Shown one piece after another: positions 45,121 through 53,205 of a DNA stretch of 60,954 nucleotides. This stretch comes from an uncultured Clostridia bacterium (lineage in GTDB: Bacteria > Bacillota > Clostridia > Oscillospirales > Acutalibacteraceae). The stretch spans positions 1-60,954 of the forward strand of contig CAMMRL010000011.1 of assembly GCA_946499275.1 (NCBI GenBank), in the 5' to 3' direction. The stretch's first letter is position 1. Every line of letters starts with the position of its first letter. The notes under the pieces are model-generated. The model was not told the DNA's origin. It searched no databases and saw nothing but the letters and a program-made list of their open reading frames with translations. The position numbers and the translations under genes were made by a program.

Positions 45121-45642
45121 ATGGCACCCGCTTTCCCATTATATATTGATTTAGAAGGGAATAATTGTACTGTATTCGGCGGCGGGCGCACCGCAGCCTC
45201 CCGCGTTTCCACCCTGCTCGCGTTTGGGGCGAAGGTAACGGTGATCAGCCCTGAGCTTTGCGAAGAATTGCGGCGTCTTGATTTGGAAAAACGCATCCGC
45301 TATATCCCCCGCCGTTATTACCGCGGGGATTGCACATCCAGCTACCTGTGCGTGGCGGCCACCAATAACGAAACGGTAAATATTGCGATCTCGGATGAAT
45401 GCAAGGCCAAGGCCATCGCCGTCAACGTTATCTCCCCTGCCGCTTTCGGAACGTTTCGCTTCCCGGCGGTGGTTACCGGGGAGGAAATCACTATCTCGAT
45501 TTCCGGGGGCGAACGACGAGAGGACGAAGCGATCGTTGACCTGATGCGGGCGGAAATCGCCCGGCGGTTTCCGGAGCTTTATGCGGAAGTATTGCGCCAA
45601 AAGGAAGCGTTGCTTCAGGAAACCGGCCCTAAGAAGGGATAA
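45121..45642 (+). CDS. Precorrin-2 dehydrogenase-like protein (siroheme synthase N-terminal domain)
   Basis: 173 residues. FPLYIDLEGNNCTVFGGGRTAASRV is represented in the sequence by the IDLEGNN start and the GGGRTAASR dinucleotide loop; LLAFGAKVTVISPE and FRFPAVVTGEEITISISGG complete the CysG-N/Met8 fold. Such proteins oxidise precorrin-2 with NAD to sirohydrochlorin, on the way to siroheme or anaerobic cobalamin. It has no methyltransferase domain. No hem or cbi genes are adjacent, though it follows the cob genes behind its own promoter. AGGAGG lies close before the ATG. Confidence 0.88.
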   Translation: MAPAFPLYIDLEGNNCTVFGGGRTAASRVSTLLAFGAKVTVISPELCEELRRLDLEKRIRYIPRRYYRGDCTSSYLCVAATNNETVNIAISDECKAKAIAVNVISPAAFGTFRFPAVVTGEEITISISGGERREDEAIVDLMRAEIARRFPELYAEVLRQKEALLQETGPKKG

Positions 45643-45657
45643 AGGCAGGTTCGGCAC

Positions 45658-45686
45658 TTGACAAAGCCCTTATTTCGTGGTAATCT
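45658..45686 (+). promoter_or_regulatory. Promoter of the ileS T-box transcript
   Basis: Perfect TTGACA (45658-45663), 17-bp spacer ending TGG, TAATCT (45681-45686). The -10 is weak but extended. Confidence 0.7.
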
Positions 45687-45692
45687 GCATAT

Positions 45693-45980
45693 AAGATTTT
45701 TCTTGGTATAGGCAAGTAAATTGAAGAGCAAAGCAAAAACGTAGACAGAGACAGTAAGTTTTCATTTAACGTCACAGCGAACCGGGGAGGGTGTAAGCCC
45801 GGTACCAGTCGATGAAAACGGAAAATCCCTCTGGAGTTGCCTGCTGAACGCGTGCTGATGCGTTATTAAGTAAGGCCGGTTTTCCGCCGTTATCGGGAAC
45901 GCATATGTCGGTATGTCGTAATGGGTGGTACAGCGAAGCGCGCCTTCGTCCCGTTTTACGGGGCGGAGGTGTTTTTTGTT
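45693..45980 (+). promoter_or_regulatory. T-box leader, isoleucine type
   Basis: The T-box core AATGGGTGGTACAGC lies at 45920-45934. The competing terminator follows: 45941-45953 pairs with 45959-45971 and a U-run spans 45972-45977. Upstream, a Stem I-like region (about 45735-45850) includes the CCGGGGAGGGTG/TAAGCCCGG element. The probable specifier is ATC at 45825-45827, before the conserved CTGGAGTTGC. Uncharged tRNA-Ile should stabilise the antiterminator and raise ileS expression. The class is well known; the specifier was read by eye. Confidence 0.95.
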
Positions 45981-46057
45981 GGTTTTCCGATGCGGCGGAC
46001 GTTGGGAATATCACCCATTTTTAAAGATTTTCAAGCAGAAAGGCAGAGGAAGCGGCC

Positions 46058-49000
46058 ATGTATGAAAAAGTCCCGACAAACATGAATTTTGTAGAGAGGG
46101 AAAAGAAAACCGAAGAATTCTGGCGGGAGCACCATATCTTTGAAAAAAGTATGGATGAACGCCGAGACGGCCCTACGTATACGTTTTACGATGGGCCTCC
46201 GACAGCGAACGGCAAGCCCCATATCGGTCATGTCCTCACCCGCGTGATCAAGGATATGATCCCCCGCTACCGTACGATGAAAGGATATATGGTTCCACGT
46301 AAAGCAGGATGGGACACGCACGGCCTGCCGGTAGAGCTAGAAGTGGAAAAGCTCCTACACATCGATGGGAAAGACCAGATTGAAGCGTACGGCCTGGAAC
46401 CCTTCATTGAAAAATGCAAGGAGAGCGTGTGGAAATATAAGGGGATGTGGGAGGATTTCTCCCAGACTGTCGGCTTTTGGGCGGATATGGAACATCCTTA
46501 TGTCACCTATGACAACGACTTTATTGAGTCGGAATGGTGGGCGCTTAAGCAAATTTGGGGAAAAGGGCTGTTGTACAAGGGGTTCAAAATCGTCCCCTAC
46601 TGCCCTCGCTGCGGCACTCCCCTTTCCAGCCATGAAGTGGCGCAAGGGTACAAGGACGTGAAAGAGCGTTCCGCCATCGCCAAATTTCGGGTAAAGGGCG
46701 AAGCGGACACCTATATCCTCGCCTGGACCACCACCCCTTGGACGCTGCCGTCCAACGTCGCGCTGTGCGTAAACCCGAATGAAGAATATGTGAAAATCCG
46801 CTGCGGGGAAGAAACCTATATCCTGGCCGGAGCTCTGGTTTCCTCCGTACTTGGCAGCAAGGAATACACCGTACTGGAAACCTACAACGGCACGCAACTG
46901 GAAAACCTGGAATACGAGCCGCTGTTTGACTTTGTACATCCAGAGAAAAAGTGCTGGTACGTCGTATGCGATACCTATGTCACCCTGACCGACGGTACCG
47001 GCGTGGTCCATATCGCGCCCGCTTTCGGTGAAGACGACGCCAAGGTTGGCCGCCGGTACGATCTCCCCTTCGTCCAGCTTGTGGACGGCAAGGGCGAAAT
47101 GACCAAGGAAACGCTCTGGCCCGGTATGTTCTGCAAGGACGCGGATAAGGAAGTGCTGCAGAACCTGCGGGAACGCGGCCTGCTCTTTTCCGCCCCGGTG
47201 TTTGAACACAGCTATCCCTTCTGCTGGCGCTGCGACACCCCTCTGATCTACTACGCGCGGGAAAGCTGGTTTATCCGGATGACCGCCGTGAAAGACGACC
47301 TGATCCGCAACAACAACACCGTCCACTGGATGCCGGAAAGCATCGGCAAGGGACGTTTCGGCGACTGGCTGGAAAACGTGCAGGACTGGGGTATCAGCCG
47401 GAACCGGTACTGGGGTACGCCCCTGAACATCTGGGTATGCGAGTGCGGGCACCAGCACGCGGTGGGCAGCATTGCCGAACTCAAGGAACTTTCGGACAAC
47501 TGCCCGGACGACATCGAGCTTCACCGTCCCTATGTAGACGCGGTGACCATCCGCTGCCCAAAATGCGGCAAGCCGATGACCCGCACGCCGGAAGTGATCG
47601 ACTGTTGGTTTGATTCCGGTTCCATGCCCTTCGCCCAGCACCATTACCCGTTTGAAAACAAGGAGCTGTTTGAGCAGCAGTTCCCTGCCGACTTTATTTC
47701 GGAGGCGGTGGACCAGACCCGCGGCTGGTTCTATTCCCTGCTGGCGATCTCCACCCTTCTGTTTAATAAGGCACCGTACCGCAACGTGATCGTCCTCGGC
47801 CATGTGCAGGACGAAAACGGGCAGAAGATGTCCAAATCGAAGGGAAACGCGGTGGACCCGTTTGAAGCCCTCGCCACCTACGGCGCGGACGCGATCCGCT
47901 GGTATTTCTACTCCAATTCCGCGCCCTGGTTACCCAACCGCTTTCACGCCAAGGCCGTGCAGGAAGGGCAGCGGAAATTCCTCTCCACCTTATGGAACAC
48001 CTATGCATTTTTTGTGCTCTACGCCAATATCGACGAGTTCGACGCCACCAAATACTCGCTGGATGACGCGAAGCTCACCGTAATGGACAAATGGCTGCTC
48101 AGCAAGCTGAATTCGCTGATCCTTGAGGTGGACGCGGATTTGAACGACTATAAAATCCCCGAAACCGCTCGCGCCATACAGGAATTCGTGGACGAACTGA
48201 GCAACTGGTATGTCCGCCGGGGCCGTGAACGGTACTGGGGCGAAGGGATGACCGACGATAAAATCGCCGCATATATGACCCTGTACACGGCTCTGGTCAC
48301 CCTCTCCAAACTGGCCGCCCCGATGATCCCCTTCATGAGCGAGGATATTTACCGCAACCTGGTCTGTTCCATCGATCCCTCCGCACCGGAAAGCGTCCAC
48401 CTGTGCGATTTTCCGAAGGCGGATGAAAGCCGGATAGACAAAAAGCTGGAAGCGGATATGGAAGAGGTATTGCAGGTGGTCACTCTCGGCCGGGCGGCCC
48501 GCAATGCGGTCAGCATCAAGAACCGGCAGCCCCTTGCCAAAATCTTCGTTATGGCGGAACATCCGCTGGACGCGCTGTATCAGGATATCGTCAAAGATGA
48601 ACTGAATGTAAAGGGATTTGCCTTCACGGAAGATGTTTCGGAATTCACCGCCTATACATTTAAGCCGCAACTTAAGCTGCTCGGGCAGAAATACGGCAAA
48701 CGCATTGGAGAAATCCGTAACGCCCTGGCGGCTTTGGACGGTGGAAAAGCAAAAAAAGAATTGGATCAAAATGGTGTACTGGTTCTCCCCCTTACAGATG
48801 GTGCCGTTTCCCTCACACCGGAAGAACTGCTGATCGATGCTTCCCCCAAGCCGGGATTTGCATCCGAAAGCGACCGTGGGGTGACCGTGGTGCTGGACAC
48901 CACCCTGACCGATGCGCTGATTGAGGAAGGTTTTGTGCGGGAAATCATTAGCAAAATCCAATCCATGCGCAAGGAAGCGGACTTCAATGTCACCGACCAC

Positions 49001-49177
49001 ATCGCTGTGTACCAGACGGGTAGTGAAAAAATCGCCAGCCTATTGAAGGATAACTGGAAGGATATCGCCGGCGATGTGTTGGCGGAAAAACTCTATGTGG
49101 ACGAGATGGACGGTTTCACGATGGAGTGGGATATCAATGGTGAAAAGGCCATGTTCGGCGTAAAAGTGACCGGATAA
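46058..49177 (+). CDS. ileS: Isoleucine-tRNA ligase, long (type 2-like) form
   Basis: 1039 residues. HIGH motif in NGKPHIGHVLTR near residue 53, KMSKSKGN near 590, and an editing domain in between (WTTTPWTLPSNVAL near 225). Cys pairs at CPRCG, CWRCD and CECG/CPKCG suggest zinc sites within the catalytic half. The long C-terminal region (from about 690) carries the anticodon-binding helices and an extra domain, with no terminal zinc cluster as in the 920-940-residue type 1 enzymes. Length and layout point to the type 2 class. It is regulated by the T-box upstream. Confidence 0.97.
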   Translation: MYEKVPTNMNFVEREKKTEEFWREHHIFEKSMDERRDGPTYTFYDGPPTANGKPHIGHVLTRVIKDMIPRYRTMKGYMVPRKAGWDTHGLPVELEVEKLLHIDGKDQIEAYGLEPFIEKCKESVWKYKGMWEDFSQTVGFWADMEHPYVTYDNDFIESEWWALKQIWGKGLLYKGFKIVPYCPRCGTPLSSHEVAQGYKDVKERSAIAKFRVKGEADTYILAWTTTPWTLPSNVALCVNPNEEYVKIRCGEETYILAGALVSSVLGSKEYTVLETYNGTQLENLEYEPLFDFVHPEKKCWYVVCDTYVTLTDGTGVVHIAPAFGEDDAKVGRRYDLPFVQLVDGKGEMTKETLWPGMFCKDADKEVLQNLRERGLLFSAPVFEHSYPFCWRCDTPLIYYARESWFIRMTAVKDDLIRNNNTVHWMPESIGKGRFGDWLENVQDWGISRNRYWGTPLNIWVCECGHQHAVGSIAELKELSDNCPDDIELHRPYVDAVTIRCPKCGKPMTRTPEVIDCWFDSGSMPFAQHHYPFENKELFEQQFPADFISEAVDQTRGWFYSLLAISTLLFNKAPYRNVIVLGHVQDENGQKMSKSKGNAVDPFEALATYGADAIRWYFYSNSAPWLPNRFHAKAVQEGQRKFLSTLWNTYAFFVLYANIDEFDATKYSLDDAKLTVMDKWLLSKLNSLILEVDADLNDYKIPETARAIQEFVDELSNWYVRRGRERYWGEGMTDDKIAAYMTLYTALVTLSKLAAPMIPFMSEDIYRNLVCSIDPSAPESVHLCDFPKADESRIDKKLEADMEEVLQVVTLGRAARNAVSIKNRQPLAKIFVMAEHPLDALYQDIVKDELNVKGFAFTEDVSEFTAYTFKPQLKLLGQKYGKRIGEIRNALAALDGGKAKKELDQNGVLVLPLTDGAVSLTPEELLIDASPKPGFASESDRGVTVVLDTTLTDALIEEGFVREIISKIQSMRKEADFNVTDHIAVYQTGSEKIASLLKDNWKDIAGDVLAEKLYVDEMDGFTMEWDINGEKAMFGVKVTG

Positions 49178-49186
49178 AAGATGCAG

Positions 49187-49228
49187 AAAAAGTCTCCAAC
49201 GGAACGGCTGTTCCGTTGGAGACTTTTT
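49187..49228. terminator. Bidirectional intrinsic terminator, ileS / glycosyltransferase
   Basis: A perfect 19-bp stem (49187-49205 with 49210-49228) with a GGCT loop, A5 on one side and T5 on the other. It serves ileS and the converging minus-strand operon. Confidence 0.95.
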
Positions 49229-49321
49229 GTTTGACTGATTGAAAATTATCCATCAGTAGAAAAACGAAACTAAAAAAGACTTGTATTTTTCTGGCTGCGC
49301 CATCTCCTGATTCAATCCCAG

Positions 49322-50356
49322 TTATTCGAAATCTTGGCTCTCCACCGAGGGCTCGGCGGGATTTTTGCTTATTCCCTTCCCCAGTTCGGCTTCAGGATCG
49401 GTTACTGGTTTTTCCGGCGTAAGCAGCAGCGCTTCTGTGTGAAAGCGGGGCCTTCCCTTCACTTCATTGTAAATTTTTCCAATATATTCCCCGCATACGC
49501 CGATACAAAGCAATTGAATCCCACCGAGCAGCCAGATGGATGCGACGATCGCCGTCCAGCCCGACACAGCGTTACCGGTCAGCTTTGAAATCAGGGAATA
49601 CAGCAGCCCAAACACACTCAAGCAAGCAATAATAATGCCGAAAGCCGAGATAATCCGCAACGGTTTTACACTGAAGGAGGTGATCCCCTCCACCGCAAAG
49701 TTCAGCATCTTTTTTAGGGGATATTTCGACTCCCCCGCCGGCCGTTCTTTTCGGTCGTAATACACGTAATCACTGCGATAACCGATCAGCGGCACAATTC
49801 CACGAAGAAACAGATTGACTTCCTTGTATTCGGCTAACGCGCCCAACGCACGGCGGCTCATCAGGCGGTAATCCGCATGATTATAAACGCTTTCCACCCC
49901 CATCGCCGCCATGAACTTATAAAACGCCAACGCCGAAGAACGTTTGAAGCGGGTGTCGGTATCCCGTTTGTTCCGCACGCCGTACACCACATCGCAGCCT
50001 TCGGAAAACTTCTGTAAAAAACCGTCGATAGCGTCGATATCGTCTTGTAGGTCGGCATCCATCGACACCGCGGCGTCGCAGTATTCCTTCGCCGTCATCA
50101 GGCCCGCCAGCAGGGCGTTTTGGTGCCCCACGTTATGCGCCAGCTTCAGCGCGGCAAATAGCGGGCTTTCCTCCGCGAGGGAAGCTAGCATGGGCCAAGT
50201 ATTGTCCTTGCTGCCGTCGTCCACAAAAAGCACCCGGCTTTCCGCTGTGATCGTGCCGGCATCAATCAGGGCTTCCATCTTGACCCGTACCGCCGCGGCC
50301 GTAAGCGGCAGGACCTCTTGTTCATTATAGCAGGGGATCACCAGATATAAAACCAT
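49322..50356 (-). CDS. Family 2 glycosyltransferase (GtrB/dolichol-P-mannose synthase-like)
   Basis: 344 residues. The GT-A domain is residues 1-220: LYLVIPCYNEQEVLP, FVDDGSKDNT, SMDADLQDDIDAI (DxD) and ADYRLMSRRAL. Two membrane segments follow near 235-300, the layout of enzymes that load sugars onto polyprenyl phosphate on the inner face. The acidic C-terminal tail is loosely conserved. The product could supply sugars to membrane GT-C enzymes such as the DUF2079 protein, but that is speculation. It is last in the xth-LUD-GT unit. Confidence 0.9.
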   Translation of the reverse strand: MVLYLVIPCYNEQEVLPLTAAAVRVKMEALIDAGTITAESRVLFVDDGSKDNTWPMLASLAEESPLFAALKLAHNVGHQNALLAGLMTAKEYCDAAVSMDADLQDDIDAIDGFLQKFSEGCDVVYGVRNKRDTDTRFKRSSALAFYKFMAAMGVESVYNHADYRLMSRRALGALAEYKEVNLFLRGIVPLIGYRSDYVYYDRKERPAGESKYPLKKMLNFAVEGITSFSVKPLRIISAFGIIIACLSVFGLLYSLISKLTGNAVSGWTAIVASIWLLGGIQLLCIGVCGEYIGKIYNEVKGRPRFHTEALLLTPEKPVTDPEAELGKGISKNPAEPSVESQDFE

Positions 50357-50404
50357 ACCGCTTTATCCCGTCCTTCGCTTAATCGAATTCCCGCAGGCCA
50401 ATTT

Positions 50405-51073
50405 TCAATACCCGAGCGGCTCGCCAACCAGGATGACCTTGATCCGTCCCGCTTCCCGCTGCCGGGCGGATACCACATAATTACAGCAGATCCGCTCGTC
50501 CGTCCCGCATCCGGCAGTCATCGCCCCTTTTTCCATCCCCTGGCACACGCCAGCGGATGCGCAATAAGTGGCACAATGCAACCGCGCCGCATTAGCCGGG
50601 GCAGACACTTGCTTGACATACCGTACCGCTGCGTCAATATCGGGAACGATTTTATTACAGCCCACGACCAGGATTACCGAACGCGGCCCAAAACAGATGG
50701 CCGCCACCCGGTTGCTGTTGCCGTCCACGTTGTAAAGCTCCCCGTTCATTGTCACGGCGTTGCCGGAACAAAGATACGCGTCAGCGGAAAAGCTGTCGAT
50801 GAAGATTTGCCGGATCTGCTCCGGAGTCAATCCAGGGGCATACCGATCCAAAAAACGGTACTTCCCGCTACGCAATAGCGCCATCACACCGGTTTCCTCC
50901 AAGGTCATGGAACCGCCGACTCCAACCACATCCCCTTCTCGCAGCAAGGCTTCCACCTGCCCTGGGACCTCGGCAGCCGTTTCAACATAATACGCTTCCA
51001 TCCGGTTTTTCCGCAGGTTCTCCATGGTCTTGCGGATCTGCATCTCCATGACCTGCTTCCTTGCTTCGTTCAT
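50405..51073 (-). CDS. LUD-domain (LutC/DUF162-like) protein
   Basis: 222 residues. VVGVGGSMTLEETGVMALLRSG near residue 50, FSADAYLCSGNAVTMNGELYNVDGNSNR and VILVVGCNKIVPDIDAAVRYV match the LUD family (lactate utilisation LutC-related). Such stand-alone copies in clostridia are not clearly tied to lactate use. It carries several Cys in the last 60 residues (CATYCASAGVC, CGTDERICC), which may bind an iron-sulfur cluster or metal. It lies between xth and the glycosyltransferase gene. Confidence 0.85.
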   Translation of the reverse strand: MNEARKQVMEMQIRKTMENLRKNRMEAYYVETAAEVPGQVEALLREGDVVGVGGSMTLEETGVMALLRSGKYRFLDRYAPGLTPEQIRQIFIDSFSADAYLCSGNAVTMNGELYNVDGNSNRVAAICFGPRSVILVVGCNKIVPDIDAAVRYVKQVSAPANAARLHCATYCASAGVCQGMEKGAMTAGCGTDERICCNYVVSARQREAGRIKVILVGEPLGY

Positions 51074-51091
51074 ATATGTCTCCCCCTTTCC

Positions 51092-51847
51092 TTAAATATC
51101 CAGTTCCAACGAGATAGGGCAGTGATCGGACCCCATCACCGAAGCTTCGATCCCCGCGTCCTTCACCTGCGGCATCAGCCGTTCGGACACCACAAAATAA
51201 TCGATCCGCCACCCCGCGTTGTTTGCCCGGGCGTTATACATGTACGACCACCAGGTATACCCGTCGGTTTTATCCGGGTAAAGACGGCGGAAGGTATCCG
51301 CAAACCCCTCATCCAAAAGAGCGGAAAAGGCGTCCCGTTCCTCCTGAGTAAAACCGGCGTTCCCTTTATTGGATTTGGCGTTTTTTAGGTCGATTTCCTG
51401 GTGGGCGACGTTCAGATCCCCGCACAAAACCACCGGTTTCTTCCTGTCGAGTGCCTTGACATATCGGCGGAAGGACGTCTCCCAGTCCAGGCGGTATTCC
51501 AGCCGGGTCAGCCCGCGCTGGGCATTGGGTGTATAGACGGTGAGCAGGTAAAACGCCGGATACTCCAGCGTAATCAGACGGCCCTCCTGGTCGTGGATCT
51601 CCTCCCCCATGCCGTAACGCACCGATAAAGGTTTCCGGCGGGTGAAAATTACGGTCCCTGAGTATCCTTTTTTCAATGCGTAATTCCAATAAGAAAAGTA
51701 TCCTTCCGGTGCAAAATTAATCTGGCCCTCCTGTAGCTTGGTTTCCTGCAGGCAGACTACGTCGGCGTCGGCGGATTGAAAAAAATCAGCAAACCCTTTG
51801 CCTATACAGGCGCGCAGGCCGTTCACGTTCCAGGATATTAGCTTCAT
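51092..51847 (-). CDS. xth: Exodeoxyribonuclease III
   Basis: 251 residues. MKLISWNVNGLRA, LQETKLQEGQI (catalytic Glu), LCGDLNVAHQEIDL, and the C-terminal SDHCPISLEL carry the AP-endonuclease/exonuclease III active site. It acts in base excision repair at abasic sites. ATG 51847 has AAGGAGA upstream, and the frame open to 51925 crosses its promoter, so the shorter form is right. Confidence 0.96.
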   Translation of the reverse strand: MKLISWNVNGLRACIGKGFADFFQSADADVVCLQETKLQEGQINFAPEGYFSYWNYALKKGYSGTVIFTRRKPLSVRYGMGEEIHDQEGRLITLEYPAFYLLTVYTPNAQRGLTRLEYRLDWETSFRRYVKALDRKKPVVLCGDLNVAHQEIDLKNAKSNKGNAGFTQEERDAFSALLDEGFADTFRRLYPDKTDGYTWWSYMYNARANNAGWRIDYFVVSERLMPQVKDAGIEASVMGSDHCPISLELDI

Positions 51848-51891
51848 ATTTATCTCCTTAACTATATGGGATTTATCCGGTATTACGTTCC

Positions 51892-51920
51892 ATTGTAACG
51901 AAATTTTTACCGTTATGCAA
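51892..51920 (-). promoter_or_regulatory. Promoter of the xth operon
   Basis: Minus-strand TTGCAT (51915-51920), 17-bp spacer, TACAAT (51892-51897). Confidence 0.72.
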
Positions 51921-51954
51921 GCCATAGCCCCAATATTGGCCTATGGACGCCTAT

Positions 51955-51992
51955 AAAAAAGGAAAGCCATCCGTTATGACAGCTTTCCTTTT
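51955..51992 (-). terminator. Intrinsic terminator after the Asn/Gln-rich ORF
   Basis: Read on the minus strand: AAAAGGAAAGC (51992-51982) pairs with GCTTTCCTTTT (51967-51957), and the T-run extends to 51955. A second hairpin lies upstream: GAACAGGGAA and TTCCCTGTTC, read on the minus strand between about 52059 and 52034. Confidence 0.75.
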
Positions 51993-52069
51993 GACGTTTC
52001 CTAATTTGGTTGCCGATATACGTGAACATACAGAACAGGGAACAGACATTCCCTGTTCAACAGTCCGTA

Positions 52070-52231
52070 TTAGAAAAGTTCCTGATTATTATTGTTGTTG
52101 TTCTTTTTGTTGGATTTGCTGTTCTGATAATTCTGCTGGTTGTTGTCCTGCATCGGGTTCTGCTGTTTCTGCTGATACTGGTTATTCTGCTGTTTATTTT
52201 GGGCCGAATTATTCTGCCGGTTCTTCGCCAT
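52070..52231 (-). CDS. Small Asn/Gln-rich protein
   Basis: 53 residues, of which 18 are Asn and 14 Gln by my count, with six Lys and almost no hydrophobic residues. It begins MAKNRQNNSAQ and ends in a run of six Asn then QELF. AAGGA lies about 10 bases before the ATG and a terminator follows, so it looks like a real single-gene unit. The composition resembles gamma-type small acid-soluble spore proteins, but the FA(S/T)ET-type motif of that family is absent. The family is not recognised. A disordered spore or RNA-binding protein is possible. Confidence 0.6.
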   Translation of the reverse strand: MAKNRQNNSAQNKQQNNQYQQKQQNPMQDNNQQNYQNSKSNKKNNNNNNQELF

Positions 52232-52389
52232 GGAAATATCATCCTTCCTTATTGATTTGGGAAATATCGCTGACCGATGATTTCCTCACACTTAGTTTTT
52301 GCATAACCGGCCGGTTTATACGATGGAATCCGTATCCATTCTTTTTCAGTGTGCCTTGGTTCCCGAATAAACGCAGAAAAAAGAGAATA

Positions 52390-52881
52390 TTAAGGATTAT
52401 GCGGCTGTAGAGATTGTACCTTTCGCTGCCAGTAGCTGCTCATTCCATACCCAGGTTCTTCTGTTACATCCTTTCCCAAAAAAGCAGGCGGTGTAAAGGA
52501 ATACGCTTCCTCCAATGTGGGAAACTCCACCTCCGCATACCAGAATTCCGTCGGCGTGCCCCGGTCGACGCAGTTGCATTCCAGTCTCCGTCCGTCCGGC
52601 AATGCGTAAACCCGATAATCCTTTTGAATCATCGGTGCTTCCAGGAGCTGTTCGAGCTGATAAAAAATATCTTCCGAAATCTCCAGCTCCGTTTCCTGCC
52701 GGGCGATCGTCCCTTCCCCTTTAAAGCATAAAACATAGTCGGTTCGGCCATGTACCGCTTTGCTGCGGATCCGTACCACAGGATGGACCGCCAGATACCC
52801 CTGATACACCTCCGCCTGTTCCAAAAGCGGCAGGTGGGTCGGGAAAGCCGTATCCATTAAAAATTTCCGTTCGATTTCCAT
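52390..52881 (-). CDS. CYTH-domain protein (triphosphatase-like)
   Basis: 163 residues. MEIERKFL is the ExExK start of the CYTH (adenylate cyclase/thiamine triphosphatase) tunnel fold; VVRIRSK, YVLCFKGEG, RQETELEIS and FWYAEVEFPTLEEA supply the charged strand pairs that line the triphosphate-binding tunnel. Bacterial single-domain members usually hydrolyse inorganic or nucleoside triphosphate. The substrate is not shown by sequence. Standard small form, no CHAD domain. Confidence 0.9.
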   Translation of the reverse strand: MEIERKFLMDTAFPTHLPLLEQAEVYQGYLAVHPVVRIRSKAVHGRTDYVLCFKGEGTIARQETELEISEDIFYQLEQLLEAPMIQKDYRVYALPDGRRLECNCVDRGTPTEFWYAEVEFPTLEEAYSFTPPAFLGKDVTEEPGYGMSSYWQRKVQSLQPHNP

Positions 52882-52992
52882 GTCCTTTGCCTCCCTGAAT
52901 CCGGTGGTTCGTTGGTGTCTCCTTTCAGAAAATTCTACACCTTCAAGCCGAGCAATCGGTTGTACTCTACAAGATTACGACGCTTTGCGAAT

Positions 52993-53001
52993 AGTATACC
53001 A
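52993..53001 (-). promoter_or_regulatory. Extended -10 element upstream of the CYTH gene
   Basis: Minus-strand TGG then TATACT (52993-52998). The -35 is poor. Confidence 0.5.
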
Positions 53002-53110
53002 CTAAATGACGAAACTTGCGCTTTACGTAAACTCTTGGAGTACAGCTGCGATAGGTTGTAACCCCGTCAAGGCTCAACTACGCCTATTATACCACAATTC
53101 CGGCCCGATA

Positions 53111-53155
53111 CCAAAGGAAAACCTCCCTGTAGCAGACAGGAAGGTTTTCCTTTGG
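53111..53155. terminator. Long hairpin downstream of spo0A
   Basis: Arms of 20 bases (53111-53130 and 53136-53155) with one mismatch and a 5-base loop. It lies 50 bases after the spo0A stop. The classic U-run is missing on the minus strand, but its position suggests a terminator or 3'-end stabiliser. Confidence 0.65.
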
Positions 53156-53205
53156 AAATATGGAATGTTGGTTTACACAAAAGGAGTAGAATTAAATAAA
53201 AGCGA

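Larger units (their letters stand above)
52882..53205. other. Intergenic region between CYTH gene and spo0A
   Basis: 324 bases with no convincing gene. It holds an extended -10 promoter element for the CYTH gene (52993-53001) and the long hairpin at 53111-53155. The small ORF at 53006-53209 has no ribosome binding site and overlaps the hairpin. Confidence 0.6.

Noticed and set aside
46355-47803. Minus-strand ORF of 482 codons inside ileS
   Set aside because: It is the shadow of the highly conserved ileS reading frame and matches no family.
51943-52410. Plus-strand ORF of 155 codons with Cys-rich translation
   Set aside because: It is the antisense of the Asn/Gln-rich ORF, whose AAC/CAG codons read as Cys- and Leu-rich sequence on the other strand.
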